Notes: a model not told the origin generated them from the sequence alone. A stretch of DNA of 64,000 bases from Colias croceus (GCF_905220415.1 NC_059550.1:6698501-6762500), one strand, 5' to 3'. Positions 46,288 to 59,100 are shown, counted from the first letter of the stretch. Numbers and translations: made by a program.

Positions 46288-46395
46288 CAAGGCTAATAGG
46301 CTTTTTATTTTAGGCTTTTATCTAGGATAGGCTTTTTATTTTAGGCTTTTATCTTTTTATTAGAGCTAGCTTTTATCTTTTTATTAGGCTTTTTA
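46288..46395 (+). repeat. Short imperfect tandem repeat
   Basis: Units of AGGCTTTTTATTTT and AGGCTTTTATCTTTTTATT are iterated about five times, with slippage-like variants. Confidence 0.55.
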
Positions 46396-48151
46396 TCCTT
46401 GATGGATAGTGATCCTGGAGACTTTTTTCGTAAATTACAGTTTTTCCTGTAGAGTTTTTTTTTTCATTTTTCGCTTCTACTGGCCATTGGGTACCTATAG
46501 GGTATATGTATTAAACTGCCTCTTTTCCTTGATGAATGATGCATTGCTCATTACCATATTTAGTTAGATTCAAAATATTAAGGAGAATATACCTATTGAT
46601 GTAATGATGTTCCATGAGTGTTCATTCAAGCACGAAAGTGAATAAAATTGAAAAAAAAAAATTGATAACTTCTTGACTCCGGCTTCGAATGAATTGAACT
46701 GAGTTTCCTTCGAACCTTAATAACTACTTATGATGTTCAGATTCTGTTTTAAAGTAATAATATAAGTGTGCATATAATAGTCTAAGGTGTGTTACAAAGT
46801 ACATAAAATTTCCGTGAATAAAGATGACTCGACTGGTTAAAGTGCATAGCTATGATGATTTAGCGTTATTTAGTACTTCTTAATTTTTTTAACTTAGCCA
46901 ATTATTCTTTCAAAATAACACCGACAAAAAATACTTTGTCTATGTTCACGTTTTGTAGATTAGTTCTGATCGCCTTCTTTAAACACATCCTAGTAAAGGA
47001 TATAACTAAATTTTTCTCTACATTTACAATACTGTGATATTAAATTCTGCAATTTAAAAAATAGGCTAGCAATTGTCATTTTTAAGAGAGAAGTTTAGGA
47101 AGTCAGACCTTAACAATTTAACTTTTATCTAAATGAGTATAATTAATATAGGACAGAATAAGGACAGAATTTATTCGCATTAAAAATCAAATACATAAAA
47201 AATACTTAAGAAAACTAAATTTTATTACGAAAAGTATATAAGTATATAATGTATTTAACTTTATTCAATTTTATTAAGTTCATCATAGTTCGTATGCAGT
47301 ATGGATCACGAAAACTAATTTTTCTCAGAAGTTAGGACATGTATAAATCAAATGCTCTAGGTATGCAAGCAGTTTTATTTATAACCTTAATGATCTAAGT
47401 ATATAACCGCTTGCGCAGAATTGATCAAAACAACTGATAAAATTAGATTTTTGATCAAACCAAAGATACAATTTTTATTTAATTAATTACGAAGACCAAA
47501 GGTTTTTTGGCAATTATGAACCTCCAAACATTTTCAACCGACTTCAAAAAAGGAGTAGATTCTCAATATATCTATACCTACCTAGTACCTGTTTTTTGGG
47601 TTTGTTATGCCATAATTTTCGACTGGTAAACTGATTTTGATGATTCTTTTTTATTTGAATGCTGGCTCTATGTTTCTATGACATCAAGAGTTCGGTTTGA
47701 TATAGTTAAAAATAGTTATAGAAATATAATATTATTTAACATAATATAGGCAGTCAAAATATACAAAAATAAAAGCACAGGGTTCTTAGTTAATAATTAT
47801 AAGTTAAAACGTATTCGCTACGAAAGGCACTTTTGCTTCACGTATAAAAATGCCCAATATCAATTGCATCGTTTCTTTCTTGCATCAGGTTATTTTTAGA
47901 ATGTATTATCTCTGATAGCGTCAGTTATTTATGCGCTATAAAACTTCACGTCGCTATAGCAATTACCAACAAACGATTAGCGCATCCTAAAGCTGTAAAA
48001 ACAATACTAATGTAAAGCGCAGTTCCGTTGACAAAAATTGCTTGAACAAAAGCGAAACAATACTATGGCAATTACCTCTTTTTGCTTGTATTAGCGTACA
48101 CTAAGTTAAAGATAATTATCTTAGAAAAAATTGCTTGAGCATTGACGCTAG

Positions 48152-48158
48152 TATATAA
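48152..48158 (+). promoter_or_regulatory. TATA box of OBP-7
   Basis: TATATAA, followed 18-22 bp later by a TCA-type initiator context (CCTCACC), about 100 bp before the OBP-7 start codon. Confidence 0.5.
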
Positions 48159-48255
48159 GATGTTATTTTATCCTCACCAACACAGGTAGATACAAAATTG
48201 GGTGGATACAAGACGCCTGTGTTTAAATATATTATTTAAATAAATAAAAGCAAAA

Positions 48256-51200
48256 ATGTTGGGATTCCGTTTTGCCTTGTTGTGCGTTGGATTTTTGGCA
48301 GCGGCTCTCAATAGTGTGGAAGTGAGTCTTTGTTTGTTTTCTTCAAAAAAAATATGTAATTTTAGCTTTAATCTATACTTTTTTCCTAAATGTTTATTTT
48401 TATATTCATTTATAAATAACCGTTTACCCGAAAAAGTAGTAGTGAAGTCCCATGTCCCCTAGTGGGGTAAGGGGCAGGTGCATTATACATAATATGTTTC
48501 ACTGATCGATTTTCTTTAGGGACAAGTAGGTGATCAGCCTTCCGTGTCCTGCCAGACCGAGACATTTTTTTTTCTTCTTCCCGGGAATTGAACCCAGGAG
48601 CCCTCGGTGTTACGCTCACGCGTCATCCACTGTACCAAGGAGGCGGTCAAACCCGAAAAAGTGCCTTCCTATAAACTATATGCGGCTGAAGGTTGGAAAA
48701 TGGGAAGTTTTAGATTGCGTTAAATATTTAAATTTATGTATAGTTACTACATTCAAATACAAACTGACTGACTTAATATTGTGTAACCTAAACAAATAAC
48801 TAATTTTGAACATGGCATTATGTAGTATTTTTTTTATATTAGTTAATAAGCTTACCATTATTATTATGATTATTATGATACCACCAATAATACAAATATT
48901 ACCTCATGATTTCTTATCGCATCTTTTTGTGTGAATTTTACCAATTTACAATCATTATTGTGATTTTTAGTGCGAAGAATCGGTACATCCGTTCATGAGT
49001 TTATTTTTATATGATCTAACCGTTTATAACTTTTATATTATTTTTACAATTTTTGTTGGTAGGTTTAACTACCGGAAAAAATGTACAAATGTGTTTTATT
49101 TTAAACTAGCAGTCCGCCCCGGCTTCGCCCGTGGTACATATTCACGTTTTCTCTACATAAGAACCATCCTCAAACTTCAAGGAATATTATAAAAAAAGAA
49201 TTAACGAAATCGGTTAAGCCGTTCTCAAGTTATGCGCTTACCAACACATTTTCGGATTCATTTTTATATTACCTATAGATAATAAAACACATTAATAAAT
49301 AACATAATCTCCATGCACTAATTTAATAATGCCTAGTACCTATAGATTCTATAAGAGGTCAATTAAAATAAAGTATAGATAGCTTTGGTATAGCCGAGTC
49401 AAGGTAGGTGCTACAACGGACTATAGTCGATAGTAAACATATACCTCAATAACAATACTGCATTTACATAGCATAATGCATAAACACATCACAGATACAT
49501 ATCTAATTCACAACCAAGCTTATACAATCAACAGATTTCCTAGAATACACGATTTATTCTTTATCATTTATTACTTTTTCAAGGCCATAAGTCAAGCTGA
49601 AAAAATGAAGATCTATGCCGTAATGTTGCCATCGATCCAGGAGTGTAGCAAGGACTATGGGGTCAGCGAGGATGATCTGAAGAAGGCCAAGGAATCTGGT
49701 AACGTTGATAGCTTGAACCAGTGCCTGTTGGCTTGCGTCTTCAAGAAGGCTGGAGTGGTACGTATATTGTTTAGAGAAAGTATTGAGGGTTATTAAAAAT
49801 GTATCGCGATAGTTAAAAGGAACCGGGTTGGCAATTGGCATACAATTAAAATTGCATAAGGAATCTTTTAATCTATGCAAAACAAACCATATTATGTTTA
49901 TTTATAGACTAGCGGTCCGCCCGTGGTACATATTTCGCAATAAAAGGTAGCCTATGTTCTTTCTCAGGGTCTAAAGATTGTCTGTGCCAAATTTCATAAA
50001 AATCGGTCCAGTAGTTTATGAGCCTATTCATTACAATCAAACAAACAAACAATCAAACAAAGTTTTCCTCTTTATAATATTAGTGTAGATAATATGTCTA
50101 ATTAATATTACCTAGTGTCTAATTATCTCGAAATCAACCCGGCACATAAAATTCTATGATAGTGGACGAGTGTCTAATTAGATTATTTTGAAGAAAAATA
50201 AAAATACACTGCATTTTAATTCATAGAGATATACTTACATCAATTGCAGATAAACGACGCTGGACTATTCGACGTAGACAAAACTAAAGAGCATATCCAG
50301 AAATATTTATCAGACGCCGGTGATCAAGCTAAGGCCCAGGAAATCATCGGAAAATGTGTCTCAGGTATGCAATTTTTTTTTTTGTATTTTCATCTTTATC
50401 TTACCTATAAAGGAATTTCTATTTATAATACGAAAAACACTTACTTTCTACAATGATGAGCTAAAATTTAAAATATACACCCTTATTTAATACTTGTATA
50501 TTGTATAATATAAAGGTACCCGTTTTCAGCGTTGTCAAAGAGTTTTTTTTTTAGTATCAGCTATCACATACAGAGTCAATTATCGGTCATTTGTTTTAAG
50601 CTCTATCTTTGTTTTAGTCTCTATTTAGCTACTCAATCTAAATTATTAATTTATGAACTTATTTAAGAAACTAGCTGCGCTCCGCGGTTTCTCCTGCATG
50701 GTTCCGCTCTTGTTGGTTTTAGCGTGATGATTTATAGTCTATAACCTACTCGATAAATGGGCTATCTAACACCTGTGCTAACACCGAAAGAATTTTTCAA
50801 ATCGGACCAGCAGCAAACAAACTCTTCAGCTTTATAATATTATATTGTATAGGAGATACATACCTACTATAATATAAAATTATTTTGGTAGGATACTATA
50901 ATATTTCTTTATGTTATTTTCAGTGAACGACAGCCCCGTCAGTGACAGCGATGGATGTGAACGATCAAAGATGTTGTTCGACTGCTTGATCCCCTTCAGG
51001 AAAGAGGTATGTGTCTAAATGCCGAAACACTTTTTACAAAATCATTTATTTTTCTTATAAATAATATTAACTTCTTATTAATTAATTAATATCTTTGTTT
51101 TTTCCACGTGGAATCTGTTAGTGTAGACTGTAGAGTTTGCATACAAAACCTAAATCATCATCATCATCAGGCTATAATCCACCACGGATGTCACATGTCG

Positions 51201-51395
51201 TCGATTCTGCGACATGTCGGTTTCCTCACGGTGTTTTATTTCACTGTTCGAGCAGTGGTGATGCAGATAAATGTCTAACAGATGATCCATATCAACTTTT
51301 AATTTAAATTTTAAATAATAACTCATTAAAAATAAAATAAGACTGTGATTTAATCAACCCTTTTCTATTTGTTTCAGATCGACCCAACCCGTTAA
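48256..51395 (+). CDS. OBP-7, classic odorant-binding protein (type I)
   Basis: Exons 48256-48321, 49584-49757, 50250-50364, 50924-51006 and 51378-51395 (66, 174, 115, 83 and 18 bases; phases 0,0,1,0) give 151 residues. Signal peptide about 17-22 residues (MLGFRFALLCVGFLAAALNS). Cysteines: QEC, QCLLAC, GKC and GCERSKMLFDC, with the 3- and 8-residue spacings of classic OBPs. The five-codon last exon reads IDPTR. AATAAA near 51487. Codon third positions are noticeably more GC-rich than in the other OBPs. Introns carry a tRNA-derived SINE and several retroposon tails. It converges with OBP-8. Confidence 0.92.
48438..48650 (-). mobile_element. tRNA-derived SINE in OBP-7 intron 1
   Basis: A 12-bp duplication ACCCGAAAAAGT flanks it (48426-48437 and 48651-48662). 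On the - strand the head has an A-box-like TGGTACAGTGGATG and a B-box GGTTCAATTCC at tRNA-like spacing, then a body without coding capacity. Confidence 0.85.
49108..49275 (+). repeat. Retroposon tail fragment, family A
   Basis: AGTCCGCCCCGGCTTCGCCC, CTACATAAGAACCATCCTC and AACGAAATCGGTTAAGCCG. Best-preserved of three family A copies (others at 7142 and 12592). In OBP-7 intron 1. Confidence 0.65.
49908..50090 (+). repeat. Retroposon tail fragment, family C
   Basis: GGTCCGCCCGTGGTACATAT, TCTTTCTCAGGGTCTAAAG, AAATCGGTCCAGTAGTTTAT, a CAAA-rich tail and TTATAATATTAGTGTAGA. In OBP-7 intron 2. Confidence 0.7.
50672..50855 (+). repeat. Retroposon tail fragment, family B
   Basis: AACTAGCTGCGCTCCGCGGT, TAGCGTGATGATTTATAG, AAATCGGACCAGCAG and CTTTATAATATTAT. 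In OBP-7 intron 3. Confidence 0.65.
51158..51275 (-). repeat. Degraded (ATG)n-tailed retroposon
   Basis: CATCATCATCATCAGG, ATAATCCACCACGG, GACATGTCGGTTTCCTCACG and GAGCAGTGGTGATG match parts of the 11812 element. In OBP-7 intron 4. Confidence 0.6.
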
Positions 51396-51847
51396 ACCAA
51401 AGATAACCAATTTGAGTAGACAAAATAGCTTCATTGATTTATTACCGTTGTTAGAACATTGTTGCCGTTTTTATGATATTCATTAAATAAAATATTGTAT
51501 TTATCATATATTTGTTTTATTTAAATCTGAGCTTTTTATCTAAGTTTACTTGAAATAATCTTAATGTATGGAGAAATATACCTATTTATACTAAAATAAA
51601 TCAAAGTTCTAGAAAAGCCTATAATACAAGATGGAAGATTTCCATAAGGGTTAAAAAAAAGTCCAGCTTAAGATGAAATGCATTTGTTAACCATTTTCTT
51701 ACATACTATGACATAATGATAACGATAAGCATGATATATTTTGAAGTAACTAGTAGCCTGTATACGTAGTTAATCTTATAGTTCCAAGCCAAACTGTAAC
51801 AGAAAAAAAGCAAATTATGAGTCTGTTTGTTATGAATAAATCATGTT

Positions 51848-54800
51848 TTAGGTATATTTGGTTTTAAAATAAATGATCACCCATAAAATAAAAAGATGAA
51901 AGATCCTTTGGATAATCTCAAGCTGGAATTTATATTTGAAGTTAAGTATTTATAGTTAGTTTGGAAGTTATAAAAACTGACACCAATATTTGAATACTTA
52001 GCTCACTTACCTTAGAAGCATTTTCCACCATACACTTGTAGGATAGCATAGCGCGTTCGCAGCCTTTCTCGCCATCACTGACCGATTCGCTGTTGACTAA
52101 GAATAAATATTTTATTAAGTATATTTATTCATAATTCAATTTTTTTTCGATTACATATACAACTGGGTAAGTTTTAAAAAAGTAAAAAAAAAACAGCTCG
52201 TTCAAAACGATGTGGAATTCTTCAATTATCGTACTTACTAATATTTTCATCTTTTAGTTAAATTACAAATGTATACATTTGAATACTTAGTTGAAAATTT
52301 GAAAAAAATTCAGGTAATTGAAAAACTTACTATGTGAGCAGGAGTGAAGATAATCAGCGATAAGTTTCAGTTCTTCCTCATCATTGAACACTGTTTTCGC
52401 CATTTCCAGAGCAGTTTCCTTTTGAAGCATGCCTTTGTCGTCCATCTATAACAGAAGTAATATATATTATTTGTATGTTAAAACTATTTATAATGTTGTT
52501 TAAGTGTTAAAACTATTTATAAGGTAAAGGCTCCTAATACGGCGGTAGTCAAAATCGCTTCCTAATACGGTGGTATTTCTATTTTCGAGTTTTATTCCTG
52601 TTTTATTAATTTTAAGTACACCAAAACGTAAACTATTTATTCCAAATTTATTACTCCATGACTTAACTAACGTTTGCAAGTATAGCACATAGACAACACA
52701 ACAAGATCAATCAATCTGTGTAACGGCATCGACATGAGAGGTGTTTCCATACAAACGCGAAACAACAAAAGTAAGTACACTAATATTTATAAACTAAGTT
52801 TTTCGTATTAATAAGCCGTTCAAGTTTGTATATGTATTGTTTATTGCATTTTCCTACTATTACACTCACTATTTAAATAGCTTGTTTCATATTTGTAAGT
52901 CATTTTCTACCCAAAAAATAAGAAATAAAATACCGCCGTAATACGATACAAATTTTATAGATTAATCCTAATACGGTGGCATAACTCCGAAATAGGAAAA
53001 ATACTGGGCATGTTTAATTGTTTATAACTTTCATTTTATTTACTTATTGAATTAATTCCAAGATTAGTTGGAATAATTATTAATCTGATAAATTAGAAAC
53101 CATATTCTGCGGTATGTTTTCTTAATTAGAAATCCAGTTAAATATGAAAACGGTTGAGTACAAAATGTTTGTTTCTTAGAAGGGGTAAAAATAGGAAGGT
53201 GTATTTTAATGTATCACAAATCATTTATTTTGTATAACTGTTGATTTGAGTTTTACACATCTGAGCCAAAAAACTGTTATCATTTGATTAAGCATTTACA
53301 TTCTCTTGTTTATCGAATTTTTGATGGGTCAGAATTAGGATTATTAAAAACACGAGTAGTTTTCCTATTACGGTGGTAGATATTTCCAGGTAACTCTGTA
53401 TTAGGTTATATATGATCTCCTATTACGGCCCTATTTCATAGAACTTAAAATTACCAGATTTAGGGTTGCGTAAATAAATAAGAAGTTTTGTGTCTTTTTT
53501 TGTAGATTCTTATTTGATATGCGTGTTTTTTTCCGATAAAACTAAAAGCATAAATGAAACACATTAAAAGTGAATCAACGTAATCAAACCAATGGTTAAT
53601 GAATAAAAAACTTACAATTTACTTTACTTACACATTCCTATTATTTAACAAATATTATTTGTACGGAACTTCAATGTATATAATATCTGACCCTCCGTAT
53701 TAGGAGCCGCCTACCGCAGTATTAGGCTCTGACCAAAATCATACCTCCGTATTAGGGAAAATCGACATGACTATTTAAATATTTTTTTAAAATAAGAAAT
53801 ATCATGAAAATAAACATAGACTCAACAGCAATACAAAATTTAAGTTCCACTTTTAACGATAAAGTGGTTTGGCACCTTTAGAAAGACTTACAAATGCTTA
53901 TTTTTGATACTTACTTTCAAATGTTGCGAAATACCTCCGTATTAGGTGCTTTTACCTTAATGTGTAGAAAAATAATTTTTATTTTTAAATCTGTTATAAT
54001 TGAGTAATTCATTACTGCCAAAATAATACCTTTTTTCGAAGTGAAACTTCTTTAGGAGCGTTGAGAGTAAAATTATAAGGTCGCGTCGTGGCAATAAGTT
54101 TCACTTCTGACATGTGTGCTTGGCACACACGCTCTTTTTATTTTTTTAGTTTCTAACATATATTTTTAACTTTATCAGTAGACAATAGCAAATGCTGCTT
54201 TTGCTGGGGATTTCACACAGTCGTTAGTTAAAACGTTTGGCAAAAACCCAGAGTTAATAATCTCTGATATTATATGAATAATTATAACTTTATAAATTGT
54301 ATTGCAAAAATATACCTTATATACTTTTTAGGGTTTCTAATAAGTACTTACTGTGCCAGTTTTCTTCAAAACACAGGCGAGGAAACATGGCGCATTTTCA
54401 CCGGTGGGCAATTTCTTAGCTCTCAAGTTGTTAATATCATCCGTAGAAATCATGTTATCTTTAATACATTCAGCACCAACTTTTTCAAAATGTGCATGTA
54501 TCATTGCTTTTTGATCTTCTGACATCGCCTGTGGAATAATAAATACGAAATATAATACATTATTTTTCATTTAAGCGGTTTAAGAAATTTTTGTTGCTTT
54601 CATACTGTTAATTGATTAACATTTATCACTTGAATACAAATCTATTTATTTTCGTTTAACATAATAAAACTGGCCAATTAAAAGATAACTACTGCCTTCA
54701 ATTTCATACATAAGTTTGTTAACTTAACCGTTAGTTCTGACATCTACATTTTTGTAAAATTAAAATGTCTCTTTCAAAATGCATCCTAAAAAAAAGATAA

Positions 54801-54885
54801 TTTTATAAAATTCACTTACTAGAATACCTTGCGGCATTAAACTGATAACCGAAAAGCAGAAAATTATTGCTGATTTGTGAAACAT
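51848..54885 (-). CDS. OBP-8, classic odorant-binding protein (type I, extended C-terminus)
   Basis: Exons 54885-54820, 54528-54352, 52445-52331, 52096-52011 and probably 51922-51848 (66, 177, 115, 86 and 75 bases; phases 0,0,1,0) give 172 residues. Signal peptide about 20 residues, then a mature start AMSEDQKAMIHAHFEKVGAE. Cysteines: AEC, PCFLAC, HSC and GCERAMLSYKC with classic spacing. The first four exons are secure. The last is inferred from an acceptor TTCCAG after an 88-bp intron; it encodes 25 residues, against 5-6 in the other type I genes, and the extension is hydrophobic, so its true end may differ. Intron 2 hosts a 1.4-kb element made of CCTAATACGG repeats. Confidence 0.85.
52522..53957. 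mobile_element. TIR element with iterated CCTAATACGGNGG motif
   Basis: Ends AGGTAAAGGCTCCTAATACG and, inverted, CGTATTAGGTGCTTTTACCT, flanked by TA (52520-52521 and 53958-53959). The terminal word recurs in both orientations near 52533, 52560, 52935, 52968, 53366, 53420, 53697, 53721, 53747 and 53937, often as CCTAATACGGTGG. No long ORF. In OBP-8 intron 2. Confidence 0.8.
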
Positions 54886-55469
54886 TTTTAGTTAGGTATG
54901 TGTGTTTATTTATAGAAAGGAATCTTTCACACTGATAAATTTTATCTGTCCGAGGCAGATCTTAACTCCATAATATATAAGCATTTTTCTGATAAGTCAC
55001 CATAATTAATTAATGACTGTATTTGGTGAATTTCGGCTGACATTGAATATAACAAGGTCCGCAAATTACCAATTTGCGAGATTTCCTACAGAAAGGAAAT
55101 TCTATGTAATTTGTTTATGACCAATCAGTACTACAATGGTAATTCGACAGATTTATCAATGCTAATTTTAGTAAGGTAGGTACTAGTTATACACAAAATA
55201 TTTTATGAAAACGCGTCAACCAAAAGCAGTGAATATTACTATCTGATATTATATGAATGCTCAATGTACATTTGGAATTTTTTTTTAATCTAAGCACTCT
55301 AAGAAACTCTAAGAACTGTCTCTATCTATGGTCTCTATCGTCTCTACAATACTGAAATTGTGGAAAAGCCTGTGAGCAGAAATGTACTTAGTAAATGTTA
55401 ATAAGAATTTAATAATTGCATGACTCTTGATGTGAAGTAGAGAGTGCTCTATTATCGAAATACAAGATT

Positions 55470-55685
55470 CCCGCCCGCGGCTTCGCCCGCGTTTGCAAAG
55501 GAAAACCCGCATAATTCCCGTTCCCGTGGGATTTCAGGGATAAAAACTATCCTATGTGTTAATCCAAGTTACCCTCTATATGTGTGCTAAATTTCATTGT
55601 AATCGGTTCAGTAGTTTTTACGTGAAAGAGTAACAAACATCCATACATCCATACAAATTTTCGCATTTATAATATTAGTAGGATT
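55470..55685 (+). repeat. Retroposon tail fragment, family D
   Basis: CCCGCGGCTTCGCCCGCGTT, TTCCCGTGGGATTTCAGGGA, AAGTTACCCTCTATATGTG, TTTTTACGTGAAAGAGTAAC and TTTATAATATTAGTAGGAT. Confidence 0.7.
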
Positions 55686-56092
55686 AGTTATTATATTTTT
55701 TCGCATGTTCCTGTCTACCAAAAATATGTACATATTGTAAACAAAGCAAGGGGAATAAATTACATAAATATATAACTATTTATTTTCAAATGCTGACAAT
55801 ATAGAGTTGCAATATATTTTATTATTACTCAATTCTTTTGTGCAATTATGATAACAAGTGCTAATAATATAGGCGCTATGTATTCAAATCTAGTACAATA
55901 AAACTTATTTTTACCTACACATAATATTATGTAGTTATAATGCGTTATTTCCTTTATATGATGCAAATGCATCTAAAAATCATTTGTAAAATATCACTTA
56001 TGGGAGTATTAAAAGGAACTAAATTTCAATGAACTTTATATTCCATTCATCAGTTGTTATACAAATAATTATTATCACAGGTAGTAAGGTGT

Positions 56093-56099
56093 TATAAAA
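56093..56099 (+). promoter_or_regulatory. TATA box of OBP-9
   Basis: TATAAAA, with a TCAGT initiator-like word about 30 bp downstream and the start codon at 56160. Confidence 0.55.
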
Positions 56100-56159
56100 A
56101 CATATTTTATATGACACATCACACATTTTCAGTTTTACTCGGTCAGTGAAAAGTTAATA

Positions 56160-59100
56160 ATGTTGTTAGCGGTACTTTTTACAGTTGTATCGTTTAGTGT
56201 TTTAGTACAGGTAACCTTTTTTCAATCTTTGTTCCTTTCTTACGTTTTTCAATATATGAACTGATTTACATGAGTATTCAATTCATATTTAATAATATTT
56301 ATATTGATCTACTTGTTTCTTCGAGAGGTCTGCTGTTACTTTGCTAATAATACAAAAAAAAACTTTCTTAATAAACTAATGAGTAATTATTATTGTGTTC
56401 ATATCTTAAAAATACTAGATGCAATTCTGTGCCTCCAGTGAATAAGGGAATAACTCAAAAACAGCATTTTTCAGGAGAGACAAAAAACTATATATCAACA
56501 GTTAAATCTTTATAACTTCAAATTTTTAAGCTTGTATGGGTAAGATAGGATGTTAGACTTTAGTTCTACATATGAACACATATTGTAACAACCCCATAAA
56601 TATACTTTTTTCGTGTTTTTTTGTAGTTGTGGCCTTATGAACGAGTACTTCATGGAATAACTCAATGTATTCACATATTTTTTTTTTGCTCTTTGCAATA
56701 TAACGACTTATGCCCTAATGCACTATGTTCATAATCACATAACACGACTTATATTATTGCCAGCTTTGGTTTTATAGAAATGATGCGACTTATTATGCTT
56801 GAAATTTGTGTACTTTATGACTCAATTGAGGCCTTTTAGTGGAACAACCATGCACGTAGCTTGAAAAACGAATGAAATCAACTGATTTTTTATCGTTATT
56901 AGATATAATAAAAACAAAATAACATTTAGGTGTTTATATGCATTTAACCCTAGAAGTCCAATCTACGTAAATTTGACGTACACCGCGGCGAAATATTTGT
57001 TTTTTTCTTTTCTATATTTACCATCGAATCGCTTCGAAATCCAGAACCAACTCATTAGCCGTCGAGACCTAGCAGTACATAGTTGGTTCATCCCGGTAAA
57101 TTCCGCCATTTTATAGTAAAGATGTTGTACGTCATTTTGACGTATAATAGGGCTTTTCGTATTTTTTACGATTGTTTCAAATTTTTTATTTTGTGATGAA
57201 GATGATTATATGAATATTTTTTTTTTCCAAGTCACGTTTTACATGATAGAGTATTATATACATTATATTGAGTGTAAAATAGGATCCAGAAAACTTTAAT
57301 ACTAGGACGAAAAACCTTCAATTTTAGTAAATGACGATTATTGTCTTCCGCTGGATTAGGACTCCAAGCAAGAGGATTAAGTAGCTAAAGATGTTGTCCG
57401 GAGAAAAACCGAATATGTATGTCATGGTGGAGGATACAAGCACTATAAAGAGATAAGAGAAGCTCGAAAACCATATTCCTGTATGTTCAGTTACCTTACA
57501 GCGAAAGTTATAGTGGCGATATTTTACGGCAAATATGGAATTTCTATATCATATAATATCAAAAATACAATGAGCCGCAAAGATTTTATGAAAAAATTAA
57601 GCACTCATTTGAAGGTGCCTTGGATGCAAATACGAGTGCAAGTGGCACGCACTTTGAAGTATCTTGACAAATACAAGACTAGAATTTTGACAATATCCCA
57701 ATTTTTTCAAAATATGTGGTACCAGAGTATCGATAATATGTTAACGATAATGCAGGGCCAAAAAAGTATCGATATTGCGGATTTTTTTTCCTATAAAAAA
57801 GGCAAATCACCAAATTACAGTGGCTAAAACGCTATATGAGAGTACAATATTCATAATAATTGTCAAGACCGGTTATAAAAAAATTTTCTATGCGACTATA
57901 ATAATTATAGTATTATTTTAGTTAGATTAAATTAAAAAAAAGATTAAAAACTAGTTATTTTTTATAAAACTTACCCAAATATAAGAAGAAAATATAAGTT
58001 TAACATTTTTGTTGGCTTTTTTTAGATGATTCAACTATCGTTCTGTATTTATATAAACAAAGAGTATATTAGCACTTAATGTGTTAATTAAAACTGTATT
58101 TTTAATATCTATTGCAAAAAATAGTTAATTTCCATAGAAATATTATTAGTATCCCAAGTTAACTGATAAATAAAAAAAGATTGAAAAATATTATTAAGCA
58201 AAAAGGAATAGTGTCCGTTGTTTCCGTGCAGTATTCAAATAGACCAATAGTAACACGGCATTAATGCAAAACTGTCTCATGTCGTCACTTGAACCAAACT
58301 TGAACCAATGACACTAAGAGTTGTTCCTTTATGCTCATGTTAGAAAAATGACACAACTGCGTTTATACTAAAATAGTGTTAAGCACGGATGGAACAAAAT
58401 GAATTAAGTCTTTATTCAAAAAGTATAACTACACATTATGTCTTTGTGTTCGTGGGTTATTTTGACTCGAGACGAATAGTTCCTTTGCGATTGCCTAAAA
58501 TGATGGATAAGGTAACTTATACCGTTTATCACACCCTACTTATACCGTTTGGGTCATTCGAAAAACTGGGTTAGGATGCAGCTAGAGATATGACCTTTTG
58601 ATATGTTGTGTATTTTGACGAGCTGAATCCAATGGTGCAATAAAAACCAAAGGGAATAACTCGTCTTACTCCCTTATTCACTGGAGGCACAGAATTTATA
58701 ATTCACATTTTTATCTGTATTATTATTTATTTACAGAGCAATGACAAACTGGATGAGCTTAAACAACAATATTTACAAATGATCATGGATTGTTCTGCGG
58801 CCACACCTTTGACCGAAACAGATATTGAACAGTTGAAAAATAAACAAATGCCAGACAAGGAATCGATCAAATGTCTCTTTGCATGTGCTTATACTAAAGC
58901 AGGCATTGTAAGTAGAATATTTGGAATTTTTAATTTATTGCAATTCGTAAGCTTAATATATAGTGCTAGGTAACGGTACTTAACTATATATTATTAGAGC
59001 CAGCGCGCACGAGCAACTTTGTCTCCGCAACTATTTTGTCTCCGCAACTATTTTGTCTCTCCCACCCATGGTCTAGTATGAAAGTGCGCGCACGTAGCGA

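Larger units (their letters stand above)
45176..48255. other. Intergenic region between OBP-6 and OBP-7
   Basis: 3.1 kb without a supported gene. Contains a hairpin (45342-45400), an imperfect AGGCTTTTTATTTT tandem repeat (46288-46395), a one-ended ACCGACTTCAAAAAAGGAG fragment near 47538, and the OBP-7 promoter at its end. Confidence 0.5.
54886..56159. other. Shared upstream region of divergent OBP-8 and OBP-9
   Basis: 1.27 kb between start codons, with one retroposon tail (55470-55685). A TATAAAA at 56093-56099 and TCAGT initiator word near 56129 fit OBP-9. No ORF. Confidence 0.5.
56427..58692. mobile_element. TIR element with CTGTGCCTCCAGTGAATAAG ends (AATT target)
   Basis: CTGTGCCTCCAGTGAATAAG at 56427 is matched by CTTATTCACTGGAGGCACAG ending at 58692. 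A 4-bp AATT lies on both sides (56423-56426 and 58693-58696). The word GGGAATAACTC follows the left end and appears near the right end. No transposase of its own is visible. A 4-bp duplication would fit Sola-like elements, but the class is unassigned. Confidence 0.75.

Noticed and set aside
48430..48660. A + strand tRNA gene, suggested by tRNA-like boxes.
   Set aside because: The boxes are on the - strand, no full cloverleaf or acceptor stem follows, and the flanking 12-bp duplication shows a SINE.
50244..50456. Reading the OBP exon as a separate 70-residue gene starting with ATG at 50244.
   Set aside because: The AG at 50248-50249 is the acceptor of OBP-7 exon 3; the ATG-like start is intronic.
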